From contig NZ_JAAXLS010000001.1 in NCBI RefSeq assembly GCF_012328925.1, forward strand, positions 124,001 through 188,000: a stretch of 64,000 nt of DNA. The letters run 5' to 3'. Both the position numbers and the translations under genes were made by a program. Positions 54,302-63,301 of the stretch are shown piece after piece; within the stretch, counting starts at the first letter, position 1; each line of letters opens with the position of its first letter. The notes beneath the pieces are model-generated. The model ran no database searches. It had not been told where the DNA came from and saw nothing but the letters and a program-made list of their open reading frames with translations. The stretch comes from Amycolatopsis acididurans (GTDB taxonomy: Bacteria; Actinomycetota; Actinomycetes; Mycobacteriales; Pseudonocardiaceae).

Positions 54302-55157
54302 ACTGGTCGCGGTGATCGCGTCCACCCACCATCCGTTCTACTACCGGGCGAGCACCACGACCGGGCCGGAGCGCCCGCCCTTCGCCGACGAGTGGGCCGC
54401 CAAGATCACCGCGTTCCGCGAGACACTCACCCGCGCCCGCCCCGACGTGCTGGTGATGGTCGGCTCGGATCACTTCCACCAGCTGTGGCTGGACAACATG
54501 CCGCAGTTCCTCGTCGGCAAGGCCCCCTTCTACGACGCGAACTTCTACAACGAGGAACGCGAGTTCGGCCTGCCGCGCATGCTGCTCAAGGGGCAGGAGG
54601 ACCTCTCGGCGCACCTGCTGCGTGAGGGCCTGGACGCCGGTTTCGACCTGGCGTTCTCCAACGAGCTGCGGATCGACCACTCCATCACCTGCCCGATCAT
54701 CACGCTGCGCCCGGAGGCCGATCTGCCGATCGTGCCCGTCTACACCAACATCTTCGCCCCGCCCCTGCCGCAGCCGAAGCGATTCGTCCAATTGGGACAG
54801 ACGATCCGCGCGCTGGTGGAGTCCTGGCCGTCGCACCTGCGCGTCGCGGTGATCGGCACCGGGCACCTGTCGCTGGAGCTGGGCGGGCCGAGGCAGTTCG
54901 GCGAGCACGGCCCGGACCCGGAGTTCGACCGCAAGGCCGTGGCGTGGATCTCCGGCGGCGACATCGAGAAATGCCTCGGCGAGGTGACGCTGGAAAGCCT
55001 GCACCTGCCGGGCAACGCCACGCACGGGTTCATGGACTTCCTGCTCATGATGGGCGTCGCGGGGGAGGGGCAGGCCGCGGACTACGTCGACACGCTCGAT
55101 TTGTTCCACACCATGGAGGCCTACTTCACCTGGTACCCGAAGGGAGCCGCGCGGTGA
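54294..55157 (+). CDS. Divergent LigB-type extradiol dioxygenase, catalytic subunit
   Basis: 287 residues. LigB-fold marks: STHHPFYYRAST (first metal His), VMVGSDHFHQLW (second His), SNELRIDHSITCPI and VIGTGHLSLELGG (His in GTGH rather than GMSH). The segment aligned with the iron-ligand glutamate of LigB (GxEGxELxMW) reads GNATHGFMDFLLMMG and has no glutamate there. It may use a nearby His or Asp or have changed chemistry. The alpha subunit follows, in the order B-A, reversed compared with 35650-36832. Confidence 0.85.
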   Translation: MAELVAVIASTHHPFYYRASTTTGPERPPFADEWAAKITAFRETLTRARPDVLVMVGSDHFHQLWLDNMPQFLVGKAPFYDANFYNEEREFGLPRMLLKGQEDLSAHLLREGLDAGFDLAFSNELRIDHSITCPIITLRPEADLPIVPVYTNIFAPPLPQPKRFVQLGQTIRALVESWPSHLRVAVIGTGHLSLELGGPRQFGEHGPDPEFDRKAVAWISGGDIEKCLGEVTLESLHLPGNATHGFMDFLLMMGVAGEGQAADYVDTLDLFHTMEAYFTWYPKGAAR

Positions 55158-55516
55158 GCAAGTACCTGATGGACAAGTTCCTCTACACCATCGACCGCGA
55201 CCCGGCGCTCGTCGCGCGGTACAAGGACGATCCGCGCGGCACCGTCGCGTGGTGGGAGGCCGAGGAGGCCGGGCGCATCCTCAACTGCGCGACCGGGGAA
55301 CGCAGCTCGTGGCTCGCCTTCGCCGGCGACGAACGCGAGGCACTGTCCACACACGACTATCCGAAGCTGTTCGAGCTGGGCGCGCACCCGTTTCTCACGC
55401 TGACGTTGTTCATCGCGATGTTCGAGCACGACTACGACGAACCACTGGCCTTCCAGCACGAGTACGCCCGCCGCGTCGCGCACGTGAAGATGCCCTACCC
55501 CGATATCGCGACCTGA
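55154..55516 (+). CDS. LigA-type dioxygenase small subunit
   Basis: 120 residues from GTG 55154 overlapping the LigB-like stop. LMDKFLYTIDRDPALVARYK, EAGRILNCATGERSSWL-type and GAHPFLTLTLFIAMFEHD are the LigA-domain blocks in this subgroup. It should cover the active site of the catalytic subunit. It is only distantly similar to the LigA at 35650. Confidence 0.82.
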   Translation: MSKYLMDKFLYTIDRDPALVARYKDDPRGTVAWWEAEEAGRILNCATGERSSWLAFAGDEREALSTHDYPKLFELGAHPFLTLTLFIAMFEHDYDEPLAFQHEYARRVAHVKMPYPDIAT

Positions 55517-55570
55517 TTTCACGGTGCTGTTCTCGGCCGGACCGGTGACAGTGCGCGATAGGCTGGCACG

Positions 55571-57140
55571 ATGAACCTGGTCAGTCACCTCGTTCAACGG
55601 GCACTGCGGCTCGGCCCGCCGCTCACCCGCGATCTCGCCGTGCATCGCGACCTGCCGGTGCCGATGCCCGACGGGGTGACGCTGCTGGCCGACCGGTGGG
55701 CGCCGGCACGAGGCGGCGACGGGCTGCCGGTCGCGCTCATGCGCTCGCCCTACGGCCGGAGCAGGCGCTTCGCGGCGGTCATGGTGCGCCCGCTCGCCGA
55801 ACGCGGTTTCCAGGTGCTGCTGCAGAGCACGCGCGGCACATTCGGTTCCGGTGGCGCGTTCGACCCCATGGTGCATGAGCGCGACGACGGGCTGGCGACG
55901 CTGGAATGGCTGGTGCAACAGCCCTGGGCCGGTGACGCCATCGTGCTGCTCGGCGGCAGCTACCTCGGGTACGTGCAGTGGGCGGTCGCCGACCGGCTGC
56001 CGCCCCAGGTCAAGGCGATGGTCCCGCAGATAACGGAATCCGCGCTGACACTGGAATTCCTGCGCGCCGACGGGCTGTCGCTGGAAACCCCGTTCGGCTG
56101 GGGTGTGATGACCGACGGCCAGGAGCGCCGCGGTCCGCGCGGTTCAGCGGCAGCGTGGACAGCGCGCGGCGGCGGCGCCGTCCCTGCAGCAGCCCGCGCA
56201 GGACATTCTCTCCTACGATGCGGATTGCCCGCGCTGGGCGGGTTTCGACCACCGGGAGCGGGTGGCCGAGGTGACCGTCCCGGTGAGCTCGATCGGCGGC
56301 TGGTACGACATCTTCCTGCCCGGCCAGCTTCGTGACTTCCGGGTACTGCAGGAGGCGGGCACACCCGCCCGGCTGACCGTGGGGCCGTGGACGCACCTGT
56401 CGTTCGACCCGTTGCCGCAGCACGAGGCTCTCGAGTTCGCCCTGCCCTGCGCGCGGGGCGAACGCCCGCCGGAGCGCGCTGCGGTGCGGCTGTACGTGAT
56501 GGGCGAGGAAGCCTGGCGCGACTTCGAATCCTGGCCGCCACCGGGATACTCGCCCCGGCGTTTCCATCTGCAGCCCGCCGGCGGGCTCGCGCCCGCGGTG
56601 CCGACGCACGCCGAACCCGACGCCTATCGCTACGATCCAGCCGATCCCACACCCGCGGCCGGCGGGGTCCGCATGGTCCGGGACGCCGGGCGCGGGGACA
56701 ACCGGGCACTGGAGGCCAGGGACGACGTGCTCACCTACACCACCGACGTGCTCTCCCGCGACGTCGAGGTGATCGGTGAGGTCAGCGCCGAGATCTGGTT
56801 CCGCTCCAGCCTCGCCCACGCCGACGTGTTCGTGCGGCTGTGCGACGTCGGCCCCCGTGGCCGCTCGGTCAACGTGTGCGACGGGCTGGTGAGCGTCACC
56901 GGCGCGGACGAGCTGGCCTGCCGTCAGGTGCGGTTGTGGCCGACGGCGCACCGGTTCCGGCGCGGGCACCGCATCCGCGTGCAGGTCTCCAGCGGCGCGT
57001 TTCCCCGCTACGCGCGCAACCCCGGTACGGGCGAGCCGCATGCCACGGCGGTGCGGATGCTCGTCGCGGACCAGGAGGTCCACCACGACGCGGCCCGCCC
57101 GTCGGCGATCATCCTGCCGGTGCGTGCGGCGGCAGGATGA
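55571..57140 (+). pseudogene. CocE/NonD-type hydrolase, frameshifted
   Basis: The N-terminal 188 codons from ATG 55571 show VPMPDGVTLLADRWAPA, SPYGRSRRF, LLQSTRGTFGSGG and LLGGSYLGYVQWA (the CocE nucleophile Ser). After QERR at about 56131 the frame is lost. The second frame resumes at QQPAQDILSYDADCPRW (about 56190), then VPVSSIGGWYDIFLPGQL and the C-terminal jelly-roll (SAEIWFRSSLAHADVFVRL). Reading shifts from frame 2 to frame 3, and about 20 residues seem missing at the junction. Either a broken gene or a sequencing error. Confidence 0.78.
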
Positions 57141-57198
57141 GAGCGTCGCCGGACACGTTTCGCCTTGAGAACAAAGTGTGTCGGTTAAAGTCCGGACC

Positions 57199-57792
57199 AT
57201 GGAAGTTCTCCACGACGCCGAGGCCGAGGTGCGGCGTTTTCCCCGGGTCGCCGCGCCGTTGGCGGGACGCCGGGCGGCCGCGGTGGCCGTGGTGATGTTC
57301 GAGGACGAACACGGTCCCGCCGTCTGGCTCACCCGGCGTACGTCCAAACTGCGCGCCCATCCCGGGCAGTTCGCGTTGCCGGGCGGCAGGTTCGACGACG
57401 GCGAGGACGCGGTGGCGGCCGCATTGCGGGAACTGCGTGAGGAACTGGGCATCAGCGCGCAGCGCGCGGACTGCGCCGGACTGCTGGACGACTACCCGAC
57501 CCGGTCGGGCTATGTGATCACGCCGGTCGTGATGCGGGTGGACGGTGCCGAGCCGGTACCGAATCCGGCGGAGGTGTCCGAACTGCACCGGATCTCGTTC
57601 GAGGCTCTGGATGTCGAACCAAGGTACCTGCGCATCCCCGAGTCGGACCGCCCGGTGATCCAGCTGCCGCTGATCGGGCATCTCGTGCACGCGCCGACCG
57701 CGGCCGTGCTGTTCCAGTTCCGCGAGGTCGCCCTGCACGGCAGGCACACCAGGGTCGACCAGCTGGAGCAACCCGTTTTCGCCTGGCGCTAG
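57199..57792 (+). CDS. Nudix hydrolase, CoA-pyrophosphatase-like
   Basis: 197 residues from ATG 57199. The Nudix box [24 protein letters not shown] is complete (Gly, Glu, REL-EE-Gly), preceded by [10 protein letters not shown], which is the NudL/YeaB signature. Members cut CoA and its esters to 3'-phosphoADP and acyl-phosphopantetheine. Its stop overlaps the convergent TetR stop by four bases. The gene lacks a clear SD sequence; the TTAAAG near 57186 suggests a very short leader. Confidence 0.88.
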   Translation: MEVLHDAEAEVRRFPRVAAPLAGRRAAAVAVVMFEDEHGPAVWLTRRTSKLRAHPGQFALPGGRFDDGEDAVAAALRELREELGISAQRADCAGLLDDYPTRSGYVITPVVMRVDGAEPVPNPAEVSELHRISFEALDVEPRYLRIPESDRPVIQLPLIGHLVHAPTAAVLFQFREVALHGRHTRVDQLEQPVFAWR

Positions 57793-58505
57793 GGTTTCGC
57801 GGATTCCGTCAGCCGGTCCAGCCATTCGGCCAGCAGGCTCCGTTCGGCGGTGGTGAACATCGGCAGCCCGGATGCGGCGGCGCGCAGGGCGACGGCCGCG
57901 GCGGACACGTGGTCGGTGCCGGTTCCGGGCGCCTCGGTCAGCACGGTCCGCATGACCGCGTCGTAGAGCAGGTCGGCGAGCCGCGAATCGCGGTCCTCGG
58001 CAGGCTGCGCCAGCAGCGTGAGGACGGCACCGGTGCCCGCGGCGTGAATGAGGTCCACGGCGCGCCGTTCGGCGACGCGGAGCCTGCCGATGGCGGCGAT
58101 CCGGCGCACGCGGGCGCGCAGGACGTCGAGCCCGGCCGCGGCCACCGGTGAGCGCCCGGCGCGCGCGGGGTCGGCGAGGGTGGCGAACAACGCCGGATTG
58201 GCCAGTCCGAAGCGGATGTGCCGGTTCCAGGCCGCGCGCAGATCCGCCACCGGGTCCTCGGTCTCGGCGGCCCGCGTCTTGTCGTTGACGTAGCGCGCGA
58301 GTTCGTGCTCGGCGACGGCATCGAGCAGCCCGTCCTTGTCGCCGAACAGCCGGTAGATCGCCGGCGCCTGCACGCCCGCCGCGTCGGCGACCGCGCGCGT
58401 CGTGACCGCGGCCGGGCCTTCCTCGTGCAGCAGCCGCGCGGCCGCCTCGACGATCCGGGACCGCGTTTCGAGGCGAGCGGCGCGCTGCGGCTGAACCTGG
58501 GACAT
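57789..58505 (-). CDS. TetR-family transcriptional regulator
   Basis: 238 residues. Helix-turn-helix [20 protein letters not shown] with [17 protein letters not shown] follows [19 protein letters not shown]. The C-terminal ligand domain is longer than usual and Arg/Ala-rich. It diverges from the QorB-like gene, and the gap contains GATAAC/GTTATC repeats. Repression of that gene is the likely role; the ligand may be a quinone or other electrophile. Confidence 0.9.
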   Translation of the reverse strand: MSQVQPQRAARLETRSRIVEAAARLLHEEGPAAVTTRAVADAAGVQAPAIYRLFGDKDGLLDAVAEHELARYVNDKTRAAETEDPVADLRAAWNRHIRFGLANPALFATLADPARAGRSPVAAAGLDVLRARVRRIAAIGRLRVAERRAVDLIHAAGTGAVLTLLAQPAEDRDSRLADLLYDAVMRTVLTEAPGTGTDHVSAAAVALRAAASGLPMFTTAERSLLAEWLDRLTESAKP

Positions 58506-58512
58506 GAATCAA

Positions 58513-58576
58513 CGATAACGCATCATTGTTATCGGTGTACTATCGTTGTTATCAGTTTACGGTTTCCATCGATAAC
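58513..58576. promoter_or_regulatory. TetR operator repeats between TetR and QorB-like genes
   Basis: CGATAAC-N8-GTTATCG (58513-58534) is a palindrome with 7-bp arms, and further half-sites lie at 58548-58553 (GTTATC) and 58570-58576 (CGATAAC). TATCGTT...TTATCAG may hold the -10 of the forward gene. These are AT-rich in a GC-rich genome and sit eight bases from the TetR start. Confidence 0.7.
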
Positions 58577-58594
58577 AGCCAGGGGAGCATGCAG

Positions 58595-59446
58595 ATGATC
58601 ATCGTTACCGGTGCGACCGGCCGGCTCGGCTCGCAGGTCGTCGAGCGGCTGCTCGACCGGGTCCCGGCCGAGCGGATCGGCGTCAGCGTCCGCGATCCTG
58701 GGCGGGCCGGGGGCCTCGCCGCGCGGGGCGTGCGCGTGCGCCGCGGCGACTTCGCCGATCCCGGCACGCTCGACGTGGCGTTCGAAGGGGCCTCGCAGGT
58801 GCTCGTCGTGTCGGTCGACAAGCTGGGGCAGGAGAGCATCGCCCAGGCCGCCGCCGCCGTCGACGCGGCCTACCGCGCGGGTGCCGAGCGCGTGCTCTAC
58901 ACCAGTCACCAGGCGGCGGATCCGGATTCCTTCTTCGCTCCGGCGCGCGACCACGCCGCCGTCGAGGCCTACCTCGCCGGCACCGGCAAGCCGTTCACCT
59001 CCCTGCGCAACGGCTACTACACCGCGAGCCTGGAATTCCATGTCGCGGGGGCCGTCGAGGCCGGGGAGCTGGTGGCGCCCGCGGATGGGCCGGTGTCCTG
59101 GACGGCGCGCGCCGATCTCGCCGAGGCCGCGGCCGCGATCCTCGCCGGCGAGGCCTGTTTCGACGGCCCGACCCCGCCGCTCACCGCGACCGCCGCGGTC
59201 GATCTGGAGGAGGTGGCCGCCACGCTGTCGGAGCTGGCGGGCCGCACCGTCCGGCGCGTGGTCCTCGACGACGAGAAGTGGGTCGCGAGCCTGGTGGAAC
59301 GCGGTACGCCCGAGCCCATGGTGCGGCTGCTGCTCGGCTCGTACCTGGCTTCCCGCGGCGGTGAGTTCGCGGTCACCGATCCCACGCTCGAAACCCTGCT
59401 CGGCAGGTCGCCGCGGTCGGTGCGGGAGGCACTCCAGGCGCGCTGA
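58595..59446 (+). CDS. NmrA/QorB-like NAD(P)H-binding oxidoreductase
   Basis: 283 residues from ATG 58595, chosen since AGGGGAG sits seven bases before it; an ATG at 58589 is too close. The dinucleotide motif is IVTGATGRLGSQVVERLL, followed by VSVRDPGRAGGLAARGVRV and LYTSHQAADPDSF. It resembles QorB quinone reductases of the atypical SDR group (NmrA-like). No Tyr-x3-Lys catalytic pair is evident. It is under control of the TetR pair of repeats, which fits a response to quinones or other electrophiles. Confidence 0.87.
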   Translation: MIIVTGATGRLGSQVVERLLDRVPAERIGVSVRDPGRAGGLAARGVRVRRGDFADPGTLDVAFEGASQVLVVSVDKLGQESIAQAAAAVDAAYRAGAERVLYTSHQAADPDSFFAPARDHAAVEAYLAGTGKPFTSLRNGYYTASLEFHVAGAVEAGELVAPADGPVSWTARADLAEAAAAILAGEACFDGPTPPLTATAAVDLEEVAATLSELAGRTVRRVVLDDEKWVASLVERGTPEPMVRLLLGSYLASRGGEFAVTDPTLETLLGRSPRSVREALQAR

Positions 59447-59461
59447 GTCGCACCGCGACGG

Positions 59462-59854
59462 TCAGGGCGCGAGCTGCCCGACGTAGACCCACGCGCCGTC
59501 GACGCGGCAGAACTCGCTGTTCTCGTGCAGCACCCCGCGATCGCCGGGCTTGCGGTAGTGCGCGCGGAACTCGACGGTGCCGCTCTGGTGGAACGGGCTG
59601 CCGCCGGTGGAGGCGAGCACTTCGAGGAAGGTCCAGTGCAGCTCCGGGTCGAGATCGAGCGACCGCGGCCGGGTGCGGGGATGCCAGCTGCGCAGCAGGT
59701 AGGCCTCGTCGCCGACGGCGAACGCGCTGAACCGGGACCGCATCAGCTGTTCGGCGGTGGCGGCCGCGGATTCGCCGCGATGCAGCGGCCCGCAGCAGCC
59801 GCCGTAGGTCTCCCCGGAACCACACGGGCAGCGGGACGCGTCGGTGGTCGGCAC
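59462..59854 (-). CDS. YchJ-family SEC-C motif protein
   Basis: 130 residues from GTG 59854. It opens with the zinc-binding SEC-C motif CPCGSGETYGGCCGPLHRG, then the NTF2-like domain: EQLMRSRFSAFAVGDEAYLL, SWHPRTRP and TVEFRAHYRKPGDRGVLHE. YchJ-type proteins (UPF0225) are of unknown function. Only the GTG gives a sensible N terminus. It ends 16 bases past the QorB-like gene's stop and diverges from the CHAT gene. Confidence 0.85.
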   Translation of the reverse strand: MPTTDASRCPCGSGETYGGCCGPLHRGESAAATAEQLMRSRFSAFAVGDEAYLLRSWHPRTRPRSLDLDPELHWTFLEVLASTGGSPFHQSGTVEFRAHYRKPGDRGVLHENSEFCRVDGAWVYVGQLAP

Positions 59855-59953
59855 GGCACCATTCTTGTGTATAACGTCATATACCGCGCCACATGGATCC
59901 ACACCGGCCGGCGAACGCTCTATGCTGCGAAGCATTACGGACGGCGACGAGGA

Positions 59954-61855
59954 GTGGGGGCTCACCTGCTGGATCCCGCCGCCGCGGCCGACCTGCTGTT
60001 CCGCCGGGCACTGCGCCGGATCGACGGATTCGGCGCGGACACCGACTACGACCGCTCCCTGGAGCGGTTTTACGAGCTCGCGGTCTCGGATCCAGCGGTG
60101 CGGAGCGCGGCCGAGGCGTTGTGGTCGGACTGCGAATCGTATGGCAGGCCAACGGGTACCACGCGGCGGGATCTGCGCCGCGCCTTCGAGCGGCTGGCGC
60201 GGCAGGACGGCGCGCTCGCCGACCGGATCGCCGAGGCGATGGCGACGCTGGCCGGCGACTCGCCGGGGTCCGGGTACGGCGGGTTCCACGACCCGGGTGG
60301 CGTCGAACCCAGTCCGTCGTTTCAGCCCGCACCCGCGGCGGACTGGGACGACGACGAGGCCGAGGACCTGTATCCCTACCTCGGCAAGTCGGACGACACC
60401 GGCTACGTCCCCGGGCGGCTGTCGCCTCCGGCGGAGGACCTGCCCGCGCCACACCGCTCGCTCGTCGCGTACCTGGCGGACCGCGCGCCGCTGGACACCG
60501 ACCTCAGCCTCGTCGTCGGACTCGAGACCGACACCGCCGGATGGACGGTGGCGGCCCCGCTGCGGCGGCTGACCGGATACGCGACCGTCTCGGTGCTGGT
60601 GCAGGCGCCGCCCGGCCTGCTGCCCACCGGGCCACTGGAACAGGTGCTCACCGTGGCCGGCGCGCACACCGTCGATCCCGTGCGCTTTTCGTTCCGCACC
60701 AGGGCTCCCGGGCTGCACCGGGTACGCGTGATGGCGTTCGCGGGCGGCACGTTCCTCGCGGACCTGGAGGCCGAGGTGTCCGTCGAACCGGGCGGCCCCA
60801 CCGAACACGGGAGCCCGAAAACGGCCACCGTCCACGCCGTGCAGGCCCGGCCCGGCGAGGTGACGCTGCAGGTGCGTTCCGACGGCGAGCGCACCGTTTT
60901 CCAGCTCCTGTCCGAGAAATACCTGTTCGAACCGGTGATCGCGCAGGCGCTGGCGGCCGAACCGCCCGCCGCGGTGGAACGAGCGATCGCCACGCTCAAG
61001 CAGCTCGCGTCCGGGCGGGGTCCCTACGAGGGCGGCATGGCGCGGCGCTGGATGCAGGAGACCGGCATCGGCCTGTGGGACGGCGTCGTGCCCCGCGTCA
61101 TCCAGGAGCAGTTCTGGCAGCTGCGGGACCAGATCACGTCCTTCACGATCGCCACGAGCCACGACGTGATTCCGTGGGAGCTGCTCTACCCGCTGCGTCC
61201 CGGTTCGGACAACGGTTTCCTCGTCGAGCAGTTTCCCGTGCTGCGCCGCGTTTTCGGGCAGGAACGCAGGCAGGTCGTCAACGTCTCGCCGTGCACCTAC
61301 GTCGTGTCCGGGCGCGCGCCGGGCAACGCGCGCCAGGAGATCGACACCCTCGCCGCCGTGCTCGGCCACGCCGGGGAGGTCGAGCAGCTGGACGTGCTGC
61401 TCGATCTGCTCGGCTCGGGCACCTGCGGTCCGCTGCATTTCGTGTGCCACAACAGTTTCTCGCCGCAGGCAGGCTCGTCGATCGCGATGACTGGCGGCCC
61501 GTTCGTGCCGGCACTGCTCAACAGCGCGGCCGTCCGCCGTTCGCTGGCGGCCAAGAGCCCGCTGGTGTTCCTCAACGCCTGCCGCACCGCGGGCACGGCA
61601 CTGGAGTACGGCGCGATGACCGGCTGGGCGCAGCAGTTCATGGCCGCGGGCGCCGCTGCGTTCGTCGGCACCCTGTGGCCGGTGCGCAGCGACTGCGCGA
61701 GCGCGTTCGCCGAGTCGTTCTACCGGCGCCTGCGCGAGAACATCTCGCTGGGCCGGGCGGCCTTGCTCGCCCGCCGCGACGCCGCACAGGACGGACCTGA
61801 CCCGACGTGGCTGGCCTACACCGTTTACGGCGACCCGCACGCGTACGCGAACTGA
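59954..61855 (+). CDS. CHAT-domain (caspase-like) protein
   Basis: 633 residues from GTG 59954, the best of several upstream in-frame starts though its spacing to GACGAGGA is tight. The N-terminal 100 residues are helical (LLFRRALRRIDGFGADTDYD), followed by an acidic linker (about 130-160) and a beta-rich middle (about 170-300). The C-terminal third is the CHAT protease fold: GPLHFVCHNSFSP carries the His and LVFLNACRTAGTA the catalytic Cys, with GTLWPVRSDCASAF and YGDPHAYAN after. No TPR repeats are evident. Its partner is the Trypco2 gene 14 bases downstream. Confidence 0.88.
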   Translation: MGAHLLDPAAAADLLFRRALRRIDGFGADTDYDRSLERFYELAVSDPAVRSAAEALWSDCESYGRPTGTTRRDLRRAFERLARQDGALADRIAEAMATLAGDSPGSGYGGFHDPGGVEPSPSFQPAPAADWDDDEAEDLYPYLGKSDDTGYVPGRLSPPAEDLPAPHRSLVAYLADRAPLDTDLSLVVGLETDTAGWTVAAPLRRLTGYATVSVLVQAPPGLLPTGPLEQVLTVAGAHTVDPVRFSFRTRAPGLHRVRVMAFAGGTFLADLEAEVSVEPGGPTEHGSPKTATVHAVQARPGEVTLQVRSDGERTVFQLLSEKYLFEPVIAQALAAEPPAAVERAIATLKQLASGRGPYEGGMARRWMQETGIGLWDGVVPRVIQEQFWQLRDQITSFTIATSHDVIPWELLYPLRPGSDNGFLVEQFPVLRRVFGQERRQVVNVSPCTYVVSGRAPGNARQEIDTLAAVLGHAGEVEQLDVLLDLLGSGTCGPLHFVCHNSFSPQAGSSIAMTGGPFVPALLNSAAVRRSLAAKSPLVFLNACRTAGTALEYGAMTGWAQQFMAAGAAAFVGTLWPVRSDCASAFAESFYRRLRENISLGRAALLARRDAAQDGPDPTWLAYTVYGDPHAYAN

Positions 61856-61869
61856 CAGGAGGAACGACG

Positions 61870-62388
61870 ATGGAGGTCACCGACACCGGGGTGCCGGTGG
61901 AGGACCTGATCGACGCGGTGAAGGCGGCCGTGGCGCAGGCGGGCGTCTCGGCGGCCGACACCGGGCGCACGCTGCGGGTGTCCGCGGTCCAGCTCGTGCT
62001 CAACATGGTGGCCACTTCGACCTCGGGCGCGAAACTGGAGTTCAAGATCCCGTTCATCGGGATGAGCCTCAAGTTCGGCACCGCCGTGACCCGCAACGAC
62101 ACCCACGCCATCGACATCACGCTGGTGCCGCCGGATCTCGCGCCGGGCCACGAGATCCGCGAAGGCGAGGTGGACGAGGTGCTCGCCGACGCGATCGGCA
62201 CCGTGCTGGCCGCCGTCGGGCACGCCGCCGGGGGAGAGGATCCCTACCTGCTCAAGGAAAGCACGGTCGAACTCACCTTCGCGATCACCGGCGGCGGTTC
62301 GATCTCGCTGGGGATCGAAGGCGGGACCAGGGACGAGATCACGCACAAGCTCAAGATCACGCTCGCACCGGTGCCAGCGCACGGGTGA
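61870..62388 (+). CDS. Trypsin-co-occurring (Trypco2-like) protein, two repeats
   Basis: 172 residues from ATG 61870 after AGGAGG. It consists of two related halves, each ending in the same motif: DTHAIDITLVPPD (first) and EITHKLKITLAPVP (second). This THxxxITLxP end and the beta-strand pattern EDLIDAVKAAVAQAG then VQLVLNMVATSTSGAKLEF match Trypco2 modules. These were described next to proteases and other effectors in predicted conflict systems. Here the partner is the CHAT protein immediately upstream. The last 32 bases overlap the convergent hydrolase gene. Confidence 0.78.
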   Translation: MEVTDTGVPVEDLIDAVKAAVAQAGVSAADTGRTLRVSAVQLVLNMVATSTSGAKLEFKIPFIGMSLKFGTAVTRNDTHAIDITLVPPDLAPGHEIREGEVDEVLADAIGTVLAAVGHAAGGEDPYLLKESTVELTFAITGGGSISLGIEGGTRDEITHKLKITLAPVPAHG

Positions 62389-63241
62389 TCTCGGCGGCCA
62401 GCAGCCCGGGTGCTTCGAGGTCGACGAAATGCCCAATGCCCGGCAGCGGCCGCCATTCCACCTCGTGACCGGCGTCGCGCGCGCTTTTCTCCGCGATCGG
62501 CGCGGGCAGCGCCTCGTCCTCCAGACCCCAGATCAGTGTCACCGGCACGGTGATCGGGGTGTCGTACACCGAGTACAGGCGGGCGCGGCGGCGCGGGAAA
62601 ACCAGCGTGGCCACGAACGCCCGGTAGTAGTCGATGGGCGGGCCGAGGTCGGCGGGCGAGCGGAACCCGTCCACCAGGTCGTCGACGACGCCGGTGTCCA
62701 TGTGGCCACGGGAACCCTCACGCAGCACGAACGACAGCCGCAGGCCGATCCTGCCCAGCGGGGTCGTGAGCAGGAACTCGGGCAGCCACGGCACCTGGAA
62801 CGGCAGCACCCACGGGATCCGCAGCGGCTGCAGCCGGTCGAAGGTCAGCGCCGCGCGCACCAGCGTGCGCGGATGCGTGCAGTTGACGACCACGAGATGG
62901 CTGATCAGCGCGGAGAACCGGTGCGCGAAGATCCAGCCGAGCGCGCCGCCCCAGTCATGCGTCACCAGCGGCGGCCGCCGCAGGCCCAGGGCGGCGATGA
63001 GCGCCTTGATGTCGTCGGTCAGGGTGAACACGTCGTAGCCGCCCCGGGGACGGTCCGTGCCGGGATAGCCGCGCAGGTCCGGCGCGTAGACGCGATGGTC
63101 GGGCAGCAGCCGCATCGTCGCGTACCAGCCGGCCGATCCCTCGGGAAAGCCGTGCAGGAACAGGATCGGCGGGGCGCCGACGGGACCGTCCGCCGCGACG
63201 TGGAACTCGATCCCGTTGGCCTCGACCCGCAGGTGCTCCAT
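62357..63241 (-). CDS. Alpha/beta hydrolase, epoxide-hydrolase type
   Basis: 294 residues. FLHGFPEGSAGWYATMRLLP is the HGxP oxyanion motif, and THDWGGALGWIFAHRF has the nucleophile Asp (HDWGG) used by epoxide hydrolases and haloalkane dehalogenases. The catalytic His is in GIGHFVDLEAPGLL. Tyr residues in VYAPDLRGYPGTDRP and YRAFVATL fit the epoxide lid. The 3' end overlaps the Trypco2 gene. It may detoxify epoxides; a specific substrate cannot be read. Confidence 0.87.
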   Translation of the reverse strand: MEHLRVEANGIEFHVAADGPVGAPPILFLHGFPEGSAGWYATMRLLPDHRVYAPDLRGYPGTDRPRGGYDVFTLTDDIKALIAALGLRRPPLVTHDWGGALGWIFAHRFSALISHLVVVNCTHPRTLVRAALTFDRLQPLRIPWVLPFQVPWLPEFLLTTPLGRIGLRLSFVLREGSRGHMDTGVVDDLVDGFRSPADLGPPIDYYRAFVATLVFPRRRARLYSVYDTPITVPVTLIWGLEDEALPAPIAEKSARDAGHEVEWRPLPGIGHFVDLEAPGLLAAEITRALAPVRA

Positions 63242-63301
63242 CGGGCCAGTGGTACCGAAGCGGCGCGACCGGCGGCTAGAGCCGAAAGACCTCGTGGCCG
63301 C

